Shown here: one piece after another, positions 9,537 through 19,509 of the stretch | How the letters are laid out: every line of letters starts with the position of its first letter | How positions within the stretch are numbered: position 1 is the first letter of the stretch | NCBI RefSeq assembly: GCF_003337375.1 | Contig: NZ_QPJD01000016.1 | Coordinates: 1 to 64,000 of the forward strand | DNA length: 64,000 nt | DNA from: Paenibacillus prosopidis | Lineage (GTDB): Bacteria > Bacillota > Bacilli > Paenibacillales > Paenibacillaceae | Direction: 5' to 3' | Program-made: the position numbers and the translations under genes | Notes under the pieces: generated by a model | The model's input: only the letters and a program-made list of their open reading frames with translations | What the model was told of the DNA's origin: nothing | Databases searched by the model: none

Positions 9537-10254
9537 CTAATTGATAGATCTGTCCTCACGATACTTGCCCGGCGTAACTCCCGTGTACTTCTTAAACACT
9601 TTATTGAAGTAATGCCGATTTTCATAGCCTACCTTGCTGCCGATCATATTGACAGGAATCTGGCGGATCTCGACCAAAAGTTTTTTCGCTTCGTTGATAC
9701 GCAATGTATTTAAGTAATGGATAAACGTCGCCCCGGTTTCTTTTTTTAAATAGGCTGCTGATATAGTTTGGATGCAGATTCATATATTCGGCGAGCATAT
9801 CCAGCGATAGTTCCTGCGAGAAATTCCTGTCGATGTAAGAGAGTATTTTGGCTGCATGGTGTCGATAATCGGCATCGGCATCAGAGGGAAGCTCTTTGAA
9901 TATCTGATGCAGCAATGCGGCAATCTCGTCCTTGTTGATCGGTTTGAGCAAGTAGTCTACGACGCCTGCGCGTATCGCCTTACGGGCATATTCGAATTCA
10001 TCATAACCGGTCAATATAATAAACCGATGACATAGATCGTGCTGCTTGGCTTCGTGGATCAATTCGAACCCGTCTATCTCAGGCATATTGAGATCAGTTA
10101 CGGTAACATCAGGCTTATTACTCTTCATTAACTCCAGCGCTTCGTATGCGTTGTTGCCCGCAATGACCTCCGTTTGGACGGGGGCGGCCTCTTTGATGAT
10201 TTTGACGAGTCCCTGCAGGATTAACGGTTCGTCATCCACAATCAATATTTTCAT
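9537..10254 (-). pseudogene. YesN-type response regulator broken by a +1 frameshift in an A7 run
   Basis: The receiver domain (MKILIVDDEP, DLNMPEIDGFEL) and the first AraC helix are intact. After NYISSLFKK the frame is lost at a run of seven A residues (9747-9741, minus strand). Removing one A restores ETGATFIHYLNTLRINEAKK and then GYENRHYFNKVFKKYTGVTPGKYR, ending at TAG 9539-9537. The intact gene would be about 239 codons, short for YesN and closer to compact AraC-type regulators. Its start overlaps the kinase stop (10251). A homopolymer sequencing error is possible, but the partner kinase is also broken, which favours true decay. Confidence 0.8.
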
Positions 10255-12017
10255 GTAACAGATACCGCCTTTTTCAATAGAAATAACGTCAATGTCGTGC
10301 CTTTACCCCGCTCGCTCTCGATCTCAAGACGAGACTCCCCGCCATAGAATGCCTTGATTCGCTCACTCACGTTGTACAGCCCTAAGCCTCCCTCATCAGA
10401 TTGAATCGCTTTTGCATCGAGTCCGCGCGTCAACAGCGTTTGTATACCTTGGAGCTTATGCATTGTAATGCCTGCTCCATTGTCGGCAATGACGATGCGG
10501 ATATACCCGTCTATCTCCTCGACGAGCAACTTGAGCTGGACCGGCCGAATGACCGATAATCCATGTATGACACAATTCTCGATAAGAGGCTGCAGCATAA
10601 ACCGGGGGCATTGTATCTTGTCGGCCTGCACACCAATCTCGAACTGATAGTCGAGCCGGTCCCCGACCCGCATCTTGTGAATGTTCAAATAAAACATGAC
10701 CGTTTCGATTTCGCTCCTGAGCACGGTATCGTCTTTCTGAGAAGACAGACTATACCGCATAAGACGCCCGAACCAATACGAAATGTCAGCGACTTCTTTA
10801 TCATTGTTGGCTTCCGCCAGCATCCGGATCGTTTCGAGCGTGTTATATAGAAAATGCGGCTTGATCTGAGCCTGAAGCACCTTATACTCCGCTTCCTTGT
10901 TTAAGATTTCGGCACGGTGGACATTGTTGATGAGTTCATCCATGCGCTGGATCATCGCATTATAGGTTGAAGTAAGAAACCCAATCTCGTCTTGGTTGTC
11001 CTGACGGTTGAACATTACTTTTAGGTTATCGTCCCGAATCGTCCTCATATGCCGCGCCAATCGCAGAATTCGTTTGGCAATCGTCGAAGCGAGGTAATAA
11101 TAAATAACCGATAGAACGATGAGAAGAACGATAATCGCTGCGATTAGCATCATTTCCCTACGTCTTACCGTTTGAAATACGTCCTCGACCTGACCGGTAA
11201 CCACGACTCGAACACCCAATACCCCGATGTACATTTGGTTGACAATCGACTTGCGGGTAATGAAATAACCGTTGGTATCCCGGCCTGCGATCAATTCCAT
11301 CAGCGCACGGTTATCGGCAGTCGAATGCCGGCGTGTGGAGAATAACAAATCGCCTTCCTCCGAGAACAGTAAGGCGCTCCAATTATTTCCGGCCCCTGCC
11401 GCCTCATAAAACTTCCGAATCATTTCGTGGCTTATCCTGATTTCGAGCAAGCCTATTTTCTCCGTTATATGGTTATTATAAATATCCTAATAGTATATAA
11501 ATGAAGGCTCGGATTGTCCGAACGCTTGCCGAATCCATATCCCGCTTCCCGGCTTCAAATGATCGACGGCTGGCCGCAATGCTGGATCAATGTCGTTTTT
11601 ATCCAAAAATTGCTTTGCGATCGGGAAAACCTCATCCTTTCGTTTATAGATCATGATGGATTCGATTTCGCTGTTGACGAACATCGATTGGGTGAATAAT
11701 GGACTTATATATCTAAGATAGGCATATACGCTTTCAGATTCACTTTCATATATACCGTCCAAATAATCGGTTGCGTAAGGATTGTATTGAAACAGCCTGT
11801 GTATCGATTCAATTCGGACCATATCCGCCCGCAAGTTGGAATAGGCTTGTTCGAGAATCTTTTGCCGGCCGTCGGCGAACTGCTGTGTTAAGTTTCCGTA
11901 GATTTGGTTGTAGTAATAGATCCCGAATACAATCACGGGGATGAAAATGATGACGACATATCCTAGAATGATCTTCCTGACAATGCTCATGACCGCTACC
12001 CCCGCATCATTCCTCAT
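10251..12017 (-). pseudogene. YesM-type sensor kinase split by an in-frame TAG
   Basis: Two reading segments in the same frame, 12017-11487 (membrane helix and extracellular sensor part) and 11450-10251 (second helix, HAMP, QAQIKPHFLYNTLETIR, NCVIHG, GLGLYNVSERI), are separated only by TAG at 11489-11487 (SFIYY, stop, DIYNN). Full length would be 588 codons, normal for YesM. The downstream half could only be made by reinitiation and would lack the sensor. It lies directly after the second binding protein gene and before the broken regulator, so this importer probably lacks its own working control. Confidence 0.85.
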
Positions 12018-12047
12018 CTGTTCCTTTTCAGGGTATCATGAGCCCGC

Positions 12048-12086
12048 AAAATCCGGTAGAGGCTTAGAAGGCCCCTACCGGATTTT
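12048..12086 (-). terminator. Stem-loop after binding-protein gene
   Basis: AAAATCCGGTAG and CTACCGGATTTT form a 12-bp stem six bases past the binding-protein stop. The T-run is short (TTTT), so it may attenuate rather than stop readthrough into the kinase gene. Confidence 0.6.
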
Positions 12087-12091
12087 CCGCG

Positions 12092-13702
12092 TTATTTAAA
12101 CAAAGATTGTTTTTCCTCGTACGTTTTGTTGGCCCAATCGTCAAGCTTTTGCAGCCCGATCTTCTCGGCGTTTTTCATCATCGTTTCATATCTCTGAACT
12201 GCCTCCTCATCGGATTTCGCGAGATAGATTTTCACTTTCTCGTTGGTAACCATCTCGTCGATCTTTGTTTTGATCGTTTTTTCTTCAGAATCGGCCTTGA
12301 CCTGAATCATTCCGACCTCCGGTTTGTACGTGGTTATCGCCTTCGTCTCCAGCAAAGCCTGGGTTGTTTGCGTACCCGGTACATACCCCCAAAGTCCCTC
12401 TACAATGGCATCCGAATAAAGGAACCACCATTTAATGCCGTTACTATTGACGAAATCGGAGTCAGCCGTATTGTATTTCAGATTCGGATACCCTTCTTCG
12501 TTCCATGTCCAATGTTCGCCTTCGATGCCGAACATGGTAAGTTTCTTTCCTTCGTCACTGGCGAGGAACTGCAGCAGTTTGATTGATTTCTCAGGATTTT
12601 TGTTGTTCTTCGTAATGAAAGTTCCGGACCAGCCTACCCCGGTATTCACGCGCACGGCTTCTTCCGATAGCGAGCTCGGGATCATCTTAAACGTATAAGC
12701 CGCACCGTTCTGCTTGGTGGAGATGTTGTCGCGTTCCGCAACGCTGACCGTGTGGCTATGCGCGAAGGCTTTTCCGCTGACCGCGTATTCATCATCAATT
12801 TGATCGTTGGCATGCGCGAAATTTTCCGCCAGAATAAATCCGTTGCGGTATAGGCTGTTCATAAACTTGAAAAATTCAAGCATTTTGGGATGTTTAAGGT
12901 AATACTCTGCTTTTCCTTCATTTTCGTACCAGGATCCAAAGCCGGCTTCGATGCCAAACTGTGTCATGAAATAAGATTCGATCCAGTTTTTATCCATGAC
13001 GAGGGGAACCAACTCGGGATGTTTCTCCTTCACCATGCCGAGAAGCTTTACAAAGTCGTCCAGTGTTTTCAATTCCGGGTTGCCAAGTTCCTTCATAATG
13101 TCCTCGCGCACGGCGATCCCAGGGGTACCGTCATTGCCTAGCGCATACTTGTTGTTCTCCCATTCCTGCTTAGTCGCGAATGCATTACGAATCGTATAGA
13201 AATTGCCGTCTTCCATCGTATTTATCGCTATTCGCGTAGGATCGATTTCAAAATTCGGTGCATACTTCTCGACCAGCTCATTCCACGGATACGAAATGTT
13301 CGAATTAGAGAGCCTGTCAATATCGGAGGCTGTGAAAATCAAATCGGGTAAATCGCCGGATGCGATCATAAGCGGCAGCTGTTTATCGTCGGTAGCTACT
13401 GTAACCTTGAGCTTAACGCCGGTTTTCTCCGTGATTTTATCGGCCACTGATCCTTTCCATTCTTTTATAGGGTACCAACTGTGGTTAATGAATAACGTCA
13501 ATTCTTCGACATCCTGATTGCCGTCAGCCGTTTCGGTGCCCGAATTGTCAGCATCTGGATCCTCGGCCGAAACATTGGTGCTCGTGTTGTTGCCCTTATT
13601 ACTGCCTTCGCCCGAGTTACCTCCGCTGCATGCGGACAAAATGGTCAACATCATGATAATGGACAGCGACAGTACCAACATTTTTGTTCGTTGATTTCGC
13701 AT
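12092..13702 (-). CDS. Extracellular sugar-binding lipoprotein, second importer
   Basis: About 536 residues with lipobox LSAC and a long Gly/Ser/Asn/Asp linker before the solute-binding fold (LTLFINHSWYPIKEWKGS). It is a family 1 binding protein of the LplA group, tethered outside the cell to feed the permeases encoded at 13775-15653. The frame opens at TTG 13705, but ATG 13702 follows GGAGGGG with an 8-nt spacer and is the better start. The ligand is unknown. Confidence 0.9.
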   Translation of the reverse strand: MRNQRTKMLVLSLSIIMMLTILSACSGGNSGEGSNKGNNTSTNVSAEDPDADNSGTETADGNQDVEELTLFINHSWYPIKEWKGSVADKITEKTGVKLKVTVATDDKQLPLMIASGDLPDLIFTASDIDRLSNSNISYPWNELVEKYAPNFEIDPTRIAINTMEDGNFYTIRNAFATKQEWENNKYALGNDGTPGIAVREDIMKELGNPELKTLDDFVKLLGMVKEKHPELVPLVMDKNWIESYFMTQFGIEAGFGSWYENEGKAEYYLKHPKMLEFFKFMNSLYRNGFILAENFAHANDQIDDEYAVSGKAFAHSHTVSVAERDNISTKQNGAAYTFKMIPSSLSEEAVRVNTGVGWSGTFITKNNKNPEKSIKLLQFLASDEGKKLTMFGIEGEHWTWNEEGYPNLKYNTADSDFVNSNGIKWWFLYSDAIVEGLWGYVPGTQTTQALLETKAITTYKPEVGMIQVKADSEEKTIKTKIDEMVTNEKVKIYLAKSDEEAVQRYETMMKNAEKIGLQKLDDWANKTYEEKQSLFK

Positions 13703-13774
13703 CAAGAAAACCCCTCCATGTTTTGTTGTTTATATTATCAAAGCGGGTGCTTCAATAAGGATATTGACGATCGA

Positions 13775-14653
13775 CTAACCTTTTACCGACCCCAACATGA
13801 TGCCTTTGACGAAATACTTTTGCAAAAAAGGATAAACACAAACGATTGGGGCGATCGAAACCACCATGGATGTAACCTGCAGCGAATAATTAGTGACGCC
13901 AGAAGCGCTGGCCGCGGCACCTACAGACTCAATAGGGATGTTGCTCTTGTTGATAATTTCCATCATCCTGAAGGTCAGCGTCCTCAGAGAGTCGGATTGC
14001 ACGAAATATGCCGAATCAAGCCACGAGTTCCATTGTCCTACACCTAGAAATAGCGACATGGTTGCAAGAAGGGGGGTTGAAACCGGAAGAATAATTTTAA
14101 AGAAAATTACGAATTCGTTAGCCCCGTCTATATATGCGGATTCCTTTAGCTCAATGGGTATTTCCCGGAAAAAGGATATTGCGATCAGCAAAAAGAAGGT
14201 ACTAAGCATCGATGGAATAACATAAACACCGAACGTATTCAAAAGTCCGAGCGAACGCAGTACGACGTAATAAGGGATCAGTCCACCCGAAAAGTACATG
14301 GCAAAAATGATAACGGCAAAGTAAACTTTGCTAAACAGAAGGTCCTTATGCGACAATCCGTAAGCGACCAGAGAGGTGAACAACACGCCGAGCAACGTTC
14401 CTGCTCCAGTACGGGCAACGGTAACGAAGAGTGAATTATACCAATTTGAATCCGTAAGGAACGTGGCGTAGTTCTCCAATGTAAAGCTTCTGGGCCATAA
14501 ATAGATGTCTCCGAGCAAGGAGTCCTTGCCTTGGTTAAACGAAATGACAAGTACGTAATAAAACGGATATAAAGTCGCGATCATGATGCAGAACAATAAA
14601 ACGTAAATGACGCTGTCCAGCAGCATATCCTTCTGTTTCTGAGTTGTCAGCAA
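13775..14653 (-). CDS. ABC sugar importer permease, YtcP type
   Basis: 292 residues from a TTG at 14653. The frame can be extended to 14707, but that would overlap the upstream permease by 35 bp. TTG 14653 has a near-perfect AAGGAGGG with a 7-nt spacer and is preferred. Six membrane helices and the EAA loop (ELKESAYIDGANEFVIFFKIILP) are present, and the C-terminus KYFVKGIMLGSVKG is typical. It works with the 14673-15653 permease. Confidence 0.88.
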   Translation of the reverse strand: MLTTQKQKDMLLDSVIYVLLFCIMIATLYPFYYVLVISFNQGKDSLLGDIYLWPRSFTLENYATFLTDSNWYNSLFVTVARTGAGTLLGVLFTSLVAYGLSHKDLLFSKVYFAVIIFAMYFSGGLIPYYVVLRSLGLLNTFGVYVIPSMLSTFFLLIAISFFREIPIELKESAYIDGANEFVIFFKIILPVSTPLLATMSLFLGVGQWNSWLDSAYFVQSDSLRTLTFRMMEIINKSNIPIESVGAAASASGVTNYSLQVTSMVVSIAPIVCVYPFLQKYFVKGIMLGSVKG

Positions 14654-14672
14654 ATGACTGCCCTCCTTGTCT

Positions 14673-15653
14673 TCAAAATAGACTCGAGCCCGAAACTCTC
14701 TTCGCAATGTAGTTGCTGGAGAAGATCAGCAGTACGGAAATAATCGACTGGATCAGATCGATAGCGGCAGCGTAGGAAAATCTGCCGTCCGCCAACCCGA
14801 CCTTGAATGCATAGGTTTGTACGATTTCCGACGTCGGGTTATTGACATCGTTGCCCAACAAGTAGGCCTGTTCGAAGTTGGATCCTACCAGTCCTCCGCC
14901 AAGAATACTGCCGATTGTCAGAATTAGCACCACAACAATCGTTCCTTTGATGCCAGGAAACGTAACATGTCGAATTCGGGCCAGTCTTCCCGCGCCATCG
15001 ATTTCAGCCGCCTCATAAAGTGCAGGATTGATGCCTGCTATCGCCGCCAGGAAAATAATCGTCCACCAGCCCATTTCCTTCCAGACCGCGCTGCCGACTG
15101 CTAGTCCCCAGAAATAGTTCGCGTTTGTCAGGATATCCATCGGCATGTCAATGAGACCGATTTTGACCATCAACTTGTTTATAATCCCGATATCCGCTGA
15201 AAGAAAAGAGAACGCGATGCCTACCACAACGACCCAAGAAATGAAATGCGGAAGATAGCTTACCGTTTGTACAAACCGTTTGAACGCCATGTGTCTCACT
15301 TCATTCAGTAGAATCGCGAACAAGATCGGCGCCGGAAACGCGAATATCACTTTGAGGAAGCTTAAGATAAGCGTGTTTCTTACAATTTGACCAAATCGAT
15401 AATCATTGACGAATTCGTCAAAATATTTAAGACCCACCCAATCGCTCGTAAAGATCCCCTTGATGCCGGTGACGATCGAGTAGTCCTTGAAAGCCATCAC
15501 GACCCCGAACATCGGCGTGAAGGAAAATATCAGCAGGAATACCATGCCCATTCCCACAAATAATTGAAGCACAATTTGTTTTTTGAAGCGCTTCCAAAGT
15601 ATCTGGTGGCGTTTTGCTTTAAACGGTGTTGCCCATTTTGTCTCAAAGTTCAT
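14673..15653 (-). CDS. ABC sugar importer permease, LplB type
   Basis: 326 residues with six helices and an EAA loop (ALYEAAEIDGAGRLARIRHVTFP). It is the first gene of the second importer operon, with ATG 15653 preceded by AAAGGAGGA. A long cytoplasmic N-terminus rich in Lys/Arg precedes helix 1, as usual for LplB. A cre-like site lies 63 bp upstream. With 13775-14653 and 12092-13702 it makes a complete importer minus the ATPase. Confidence 0.92.
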   Translation of the reverse strand: MNFETKWATPFKAKRHQILWKRFKKQIVLQLFVGMGMVFLLIFSFTPMFGVVMAFKDYSIVTGIKGIFTSDWVGLKYFDEFVNDYRFGQIVRNTLILSFLKVIFAFPAPILFAILLNEVRHMAFKRFVQTVSYLPHFISWVVVVGIAFSFLSADIGIINKLMVKIGLIDMPMDILTNANYFWGLAVGSAVWKEMGWWTIIFLAAIAGINPALYEAAEIDGAGRLARIRHVTFPGIKGTIVVVLILTIGSILGGGLVGSNFEQAYLLGNDVNNPTSEIVQTYAFKVGLADGRFSYAAAIDLIQSIISVLLIFSSNYIAKRVSGSSLF

Positions 15654-15715
15654 ATGCTATCCTCCTTTGTGTTAATCTTACTCTCCTACTCAAGTGTTTA
15701 ATAGACAACATTCTT

Positions 15716-15732
15716 AAGAAAGCGTTGTCATT
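15716..15732 (-). promoter_or_regulatory. cre-like catabolite repression site upstream of second importer
   Basis: AAGAAAGCGTTGTCATT matches the cre consensus at all but two positions and lies 63 bp before the first permease start. It suggests CcpA control like that of the first importer. No convincing -10/-35 pair was identified around it. Confidence 0.5.
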
Positions 15733-15988
15733 TTTTAAGACCCATATGTAATTAGCTGCGTGAATTTCGAACCTAAATCTTCGACACTGATTAATCCAGT
15801 TTCGGATGTAACTTGCTTGAGCATAATTGTATTGTTGCCGGCATCAGAATGATGTCCTAGTTAACTAACAACTACAGAAACTCCATCGATTTAGAGTAAC
15901 CATTCCTCAAGCAGTTACCGTCAAAGAATCATCAACAACATCCCTATAGCACTCAAAGACGTAAATACGACAAGAAAAGGAAAACATC

Positions 15989-16017
15989 AAAAAAACCCTT
16001 GCGCCGCAAGGGTTTTC
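15989..16017. terminator. Bidirectional terminator
   Basis: AAAACCCTTGC and GCAAGGGTTTT pair around a short loop, with a T7 run on the minus strand and TTTT on the plus strand. It shields the importer promoter from transcription coming from the AraC fragment. The rest of 15733-16129 shows no gene. Confidence 0.7.
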
Positions 16018-16129
16018 TAATTGTTATACATGATAAGGTAAACAGGTTTTGTAACTGCACGTCCATTGGACAGTATTTCTTGAGAACTGCCTTAGTCTAG
16101 ATTCTTGTAAATCTTGCCTTTAATGTACT

Positions 16130-16362
16130 CGTTACTTAAGAAAAGGATTTCATTCATAGTTATTTATGGACTGTTGAAAGATATCTTGTTCTCTCCATTG
16201 TGTGGGAGTCATATTTAAGTGTTTTTTAAACAGCTTCGAAAATTCCATCTGATTGTCATATCCGACACTATTGGCAACTTTTTTAATGGTCATACTGCTT
16301 TTTTTGAGTGATTGTGAAGCCATCTCCATTTTAAGAGAAATGATAAACTGCTGTGTGCTTAT
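16130..16362 (-). repeat. Second copy of the 3' end of an AraC regulator gene (233 bp)
   Basis: 233 bp that match 32759-32991 with about three mismatches, including the stop codon and flanking bases. Similarity stops abruptly at both ends. The segment encodes the last DNA-binding helices of the intact regulator at 32779-33603. It looks like a recent partial duplication or a recombination scar, 16.6 kb from its source. Confidence 0.9.
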
Positions 16363-16398
16363 ATTATTATTTCTATTCCATGAGATTTTAGCCATCAC
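16150..16398 (-). pseudogene. Truncated AraC regulator (C-terminal fragment)
   Basis: An 82-codon frame whose last 70 codons (ISTQQFIISLKMEMASQS onward) equal the C-terminus of the AraC regulator at 32779. The first codons come from unrelated flanking DNA. It keeps only the second helix-turn-helix, without the sensor domain or first helix pair, so it is not expected to bind DNA normally. The 280 bp above it (16399-16679) hold nothing recognisable. Confidence 0.8.
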
Positions 16399-16679
16399 AA
16401 CGTTGGTATCTTTAATCTTAGCATGACCAGAAAGCCCTAACTACCTTTTTGACGACTTTCTAGTGTGCATTTTACGACATATAAATTGTATCGTTAGAAC
16501 TATTAGAACAAGATAGGAAGTTCTTTTAGACCTCGGATAATCATCCCCGGACGCCAATCAAGGCTATCGCTGGATGTCTTCAATGGTAGTCCAGGCATTC
16601 GGTGTAGCAGCGTGCCAATTGCAATTTCGCCCTCCAATCGGGCCAAAGGTGTGGTATTTACGGTTATGCCCTATTGGGC

Positions 16680-16880
16680 CAACTCCTTCGCTGCTGCCTT
16701 GCTAAGATCGAGAAATCGAAGATATATAAGAATCTCGATATTTTGGATGACCGCGAGAAGGAAGTCGTCATCGGCCGCTTCAGGCTGGAGCACGGCGGAG
16801 ATGAGCGGACGCAGCGGGAGATTGCGAAGGAGCCTGGGATCTCACGGAGATCTCTTCATGTGTTGATCAGCTCCTTGTAA
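16680..16880 (+). pseudogene. Fragment of a sporulation sigma factor (SigK/SigE-like region 4)
   Basis: The frame reads [16 protein letters not shown] and then [18 protein letters not shown], the signature of sigma region 4 in SigE/SigK (family form: [40 protein letters not shown]). After GISR the homology is lost and a TAA follows. Regions 1-3 are absent. A Leu-to-Pro change (KEPGIS) sits in the recognition helix. It is a dead fragment. Confidence 0.7.
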
Positions 16881-16994
16881 AGAGTTTAGAAAAAAAATTT
16901 AACATCCTTTTTGTTTGTATTATAGAAGACAATCGAACACACTTCTTTTGTTATTGAACATGAATACTCCCACCTCTATCAGATATTTCTGCAT

Positions 16995-17032
16995 AAAAAA
17001 CTGGTCAAGCAACAATAAAGTCGCCTGACCAG
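16995..17032 (-). terminator. Terminator downstream of the NAD(P)-binding protein gene
   Basis: CTGGTCAGGC and its partner GCTTGACCAG (9 of 10 pairs) are followed on the minus strand by T6. It lies about 160 bp past the stop of 17192-17857. Confidence 0.6.
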
Positions 17033-17191
17033 GATAAGCTCTGATCTTTAATTGCTGAAGAATTTCAGCCTGTCAATACGTGCCGCCTCATAATGATGAA
17101 AAGTACCCTCGATCCTTAACAGCCAGCTTCGAAAGAATATTCGCATGAAGGAATCCACTAGGTAGTGCCCATGCCGGACGCACCCAATCGT

Positions 17192-17857
17192 TTAGATAAG
17201 CATACTTATTTTTTTAATTTCCTGGCTTTCGATTAAAGGGTCAGAATACCCGTTGCTTGCTACGTGTATCATGGCTTTCCCCACTTGTTCTGATGTGATA
17301 ACTCCGTTTAACTTCTTCAATAAGGGGTAAACTGGCTTCAGCGTATCGTAAACAAGTTGGTACAGCTTTGTTTTTGATTTCACATCATTCAGGGGAATGA
17401 TCAGACCCGGTCGAAACATGTACGCAGCCTTGAAAGGAAGACGCAATAAATCATTCTCTGTCTTTCCTTTCACTCTTGCCCACATAGACCGTCCTTTTTC
17501 CGAACTGTCTGTCCCTCTTCCGGAAACATAAATAAACGTCATCTGTGGGTTCAGACCTGATAATTTTTTTGCGACAGATAGTGTAATGTCGTACGTTATT
17601 TTTGTATATTCCTCTTCCTTCATACCGGCAGAGGATACTCCCAGGCTGAAAAAACAAGCATCGAATCCTGTTATATCATGTTCTATTGACGACAAGTCAG
17701 CTACATTTTCAAGTTCGATTTGTTTTATTTTTTTATGCTCCGTGACCGCACGCTTTCTGCCGATTATAAGTATTTCCTGTACTTTGTCATCCAACAAACA
17801 TTCTCGCAGCGCACTTTGACCGACCATGCCTGTAGCTCCAAAAATAATGACCTTCAT
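17192..17857 (-). CDS. Atypical short-chain dehydrogenase / NAD(P)-binding protein
   Basis: 221 residues starting MKVIIFGATGMVGQSALREC, a Rossmann nucleotide-binding motif (GATGMVG) at the very N-terminus. A YVSGRGTDSSEKGRSMWARVKGKTE stretch holds a Ser and Lys as in extended/atypical SDR proteins, and no classical YxxxK is seen. ATG 17857 is chosen over 17866 because the GGAG site is 8 nt away rather than 3. The substrate is unknown. It lies 39 bp downstream of the damaged SDR gene and may be co-transcribed with it. Confidence 0.75.
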   Translation of the reverse strand: MKVIIFGATGMVGQSALRECLLDDKVQEILIIGRKRAVTEHKKIKQIELENVADLSSIEHDITGFDACFFSLGVSSAGMKEEEYTKITYDITLSVAKKLSGLNPQMTFIYVSGRGTDSSEKGRSMWARVKGKTENDLLRLPFKAAYMFRPGLIIPLNDVKSKTKLYQLVYDTLKPVYPLLKKLNGVITSEQVGKAMIHVASNGYSDPLIESQEIKKISMLI

Positions 17858-17895
17858 AACATACACTCCAATAAAAAGTTTTCCACTCGATCCAA

Positions 17896-18633
17896 CTACT
17901 TCGCAGTGAATCCGCCATCCATATTTAAAATTGTCCCGGTGGCAAAAGAAGCCTCATCCGAGCACAACCAAACAATGCCATCCGCAATTTCCTGCGGTCT
18001 GCCCATACGCATCATAGGATGCATTTGAACAATTATATCTTCATTATAGGTGCCTTGTTCAATTGATTTCGTAATAATATCCGTTTTAATCGCTCCGGGT
18101 GCTACCGCGTTTACACGAATATTTTCTGTCGCATATTCGAGGGCTGCAGACTTCGTCAAACCAACGACAGCATGTTTTGTTGCTGCATAAGGGCCTGCGT
18201 AAGGCATACCGTTAAGACCGGCAATTGATGCCAGATTGACAATGGATCCGCCTTCTCCCTGCTTTAACATTTGCTGAATTGCATGTTTCATGCAAAAGAA
18301 AATACCCATCACATTCGTTTGCAGCATCTGTTGAAAAAGATTTCCATCTGCGTGAGCAATTGGCAATGTTTCCAAGCTGACCCCGGCATTATTGACGAGA
18401 ATGTTTAATTTACCGTAGTGGGAAATCGTTGTTTCAATCATTTCTTGTACTTCTTTTTCACTATTCACATCTGATTGCAGAAACAGTGCATCTCCGCCTT
18501 GCGCAACAATATCCCGTACGGCCTGATTTCCTAACTCATTGCGACGGCCGGTGATCACCACTTTCGCGCCCAGTTGAGCAAGCTTAAACGCAGACATCTG
18601 GAATTTCATGCCGTTGTTATCTTGAACAATCAC
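17896..18633 (-). pseudogene. Short-chain dehydrogenase with destroyed cofactor motif
   Basis: The body is a normal SDR: NNAG (LNILVNNAGVS), catalytic Ser (NLASIAG), Tyr-Lys (YAATKHA), PG turn (VNAVAPGAIKTD) and the C-terminal GTILNMDGGF. The N-terminal TGxxxGIG dinucleotide motif is missing. The frame upstream reads ELRHRVVIV and then QDNNGMKF where TGG.NGIGF is expected. The only start available is a GTG (18633) inside this region. A protein without the glycine motif should not bind NAD(P) properly, so the gene is called decayed. A divergent working enzyme cannot be fully excluded. Confidence 0.6.
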
Positions 18634-18804
18634 AACGCGATGCCTAAGCTCATACTGGCATTGGGTTGTCCCGAAATAACAAGGTATATCACGTATGACT
18701 TGAAGCTTCCGCTTTGTGGGTTTTTAAGGAAAGGAATGCGGATTTACAGCGTTACGCTTTCTTTGGCACGGGTTACAAAAATACTACATCACAGAAACAC
18801 AACC

Positions 18805-18836
18805 AAAAGACCTGCCAATGCATCAGCAGGTCTTTT
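18805..18836. terminator. Hairpin terminator
   Basis: AAAAGACCTGC and GCAGGTCTTTT form an 11-bp stem with T-runs on both strands. It would stop minus-strand transcripts leaving the beta-trefoil remnant above it. Confidence 0.6.
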
Positions 18837-18859
18837 AGCAACTTTTCCAGTATTCATTT

Positions 18860-19490
18860 AATGTTGTAATACATATTGCCAATCTAACACAACAAACATC
18901 CACTGCTGATTACTTGAACCGCTGTCTGAATTTTGAATGACTGAAGCTCCGTCATCCGTTGAAGAGCCGTTGACATCCAATGCCTTCGTGCTGTTTACAT
19001 TAATAAGCTTATAACTTCCGTTGCCCAGATCGTTAATTTGCTACTTCTGATGATTCCCGCCGTTATTCGACCATTGATCTACAACAGCGCTATCTGCAGT
19101 TGAGGCGTCTTTTACTTCCAGCACCTTGCCGCTTTTAACACTATTTAAAAAATAATAACCGTCTGGCTTAAATCCAAGGTTTACCAGCCGTTCAGGATAT
19201 AATTGGCCCCCCACCAGTTGTCGATAGCGGTCTTCTTCGCTGTCTTGCCCTGATAGGTTTCATCGGTTACCGTGTTGCCGTAGCCGTATGCATAATCACT
19301 CATCGAGAGATCCTTCAGCTTGTTCCAGTCCGCTCCTCCGGGGGCAGATATGGATTGGTTTAATCGCTGTCAGCAGCTGCAGCGGGAAGCGCTCACCTCA
19401 GCATAAGCGCTGCGGACATGTACAAGGAAATGATTTGTTTGGTGAAGCGAAGAGGCTTATTACTTTGTTTCAAAATGACTCGTCTATGCC
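18860..19490 (-). pseudogene. Decayed secreted enzyme: signal peptide plus C-terminal beta-trefoil (ricin/CBM13) part
   Basis: Reading the minus strand from about 19490, a signal-peptide-like start (KPLRFTKQIISLYMSAALML, then ALPAAAA) has two stops. After an internal deletion come WNKLKDLSMSDYAYGYG and TAIDNWWGANYILNGW (stop), a probable catalytic-domain end. Then follow two trefoil repeats (GKVLEVKDASTADSAVVDQW and STKALDVNGSSTDDGASVIQ). A TAG replaces the Trp in HQKWQI. The enzyme family is not identifiable. The trefoil resembles that of the GH74 at 39049. Confidence 0.65.
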
Positions 19491-19509
19491 AGAATATCTT
19501 GTCCATAGT

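Noticed and set aside
9741-9747. Programmed frameshifting at the A7 run of the second regulator
   Set aside because: A +1 shift is needed, while A-rich slippery sites normally give -1. No stimulatory hairpin or internal ribosome site was seen, and the partner kinase is also broken, so decay or a sequencing error is more likely.
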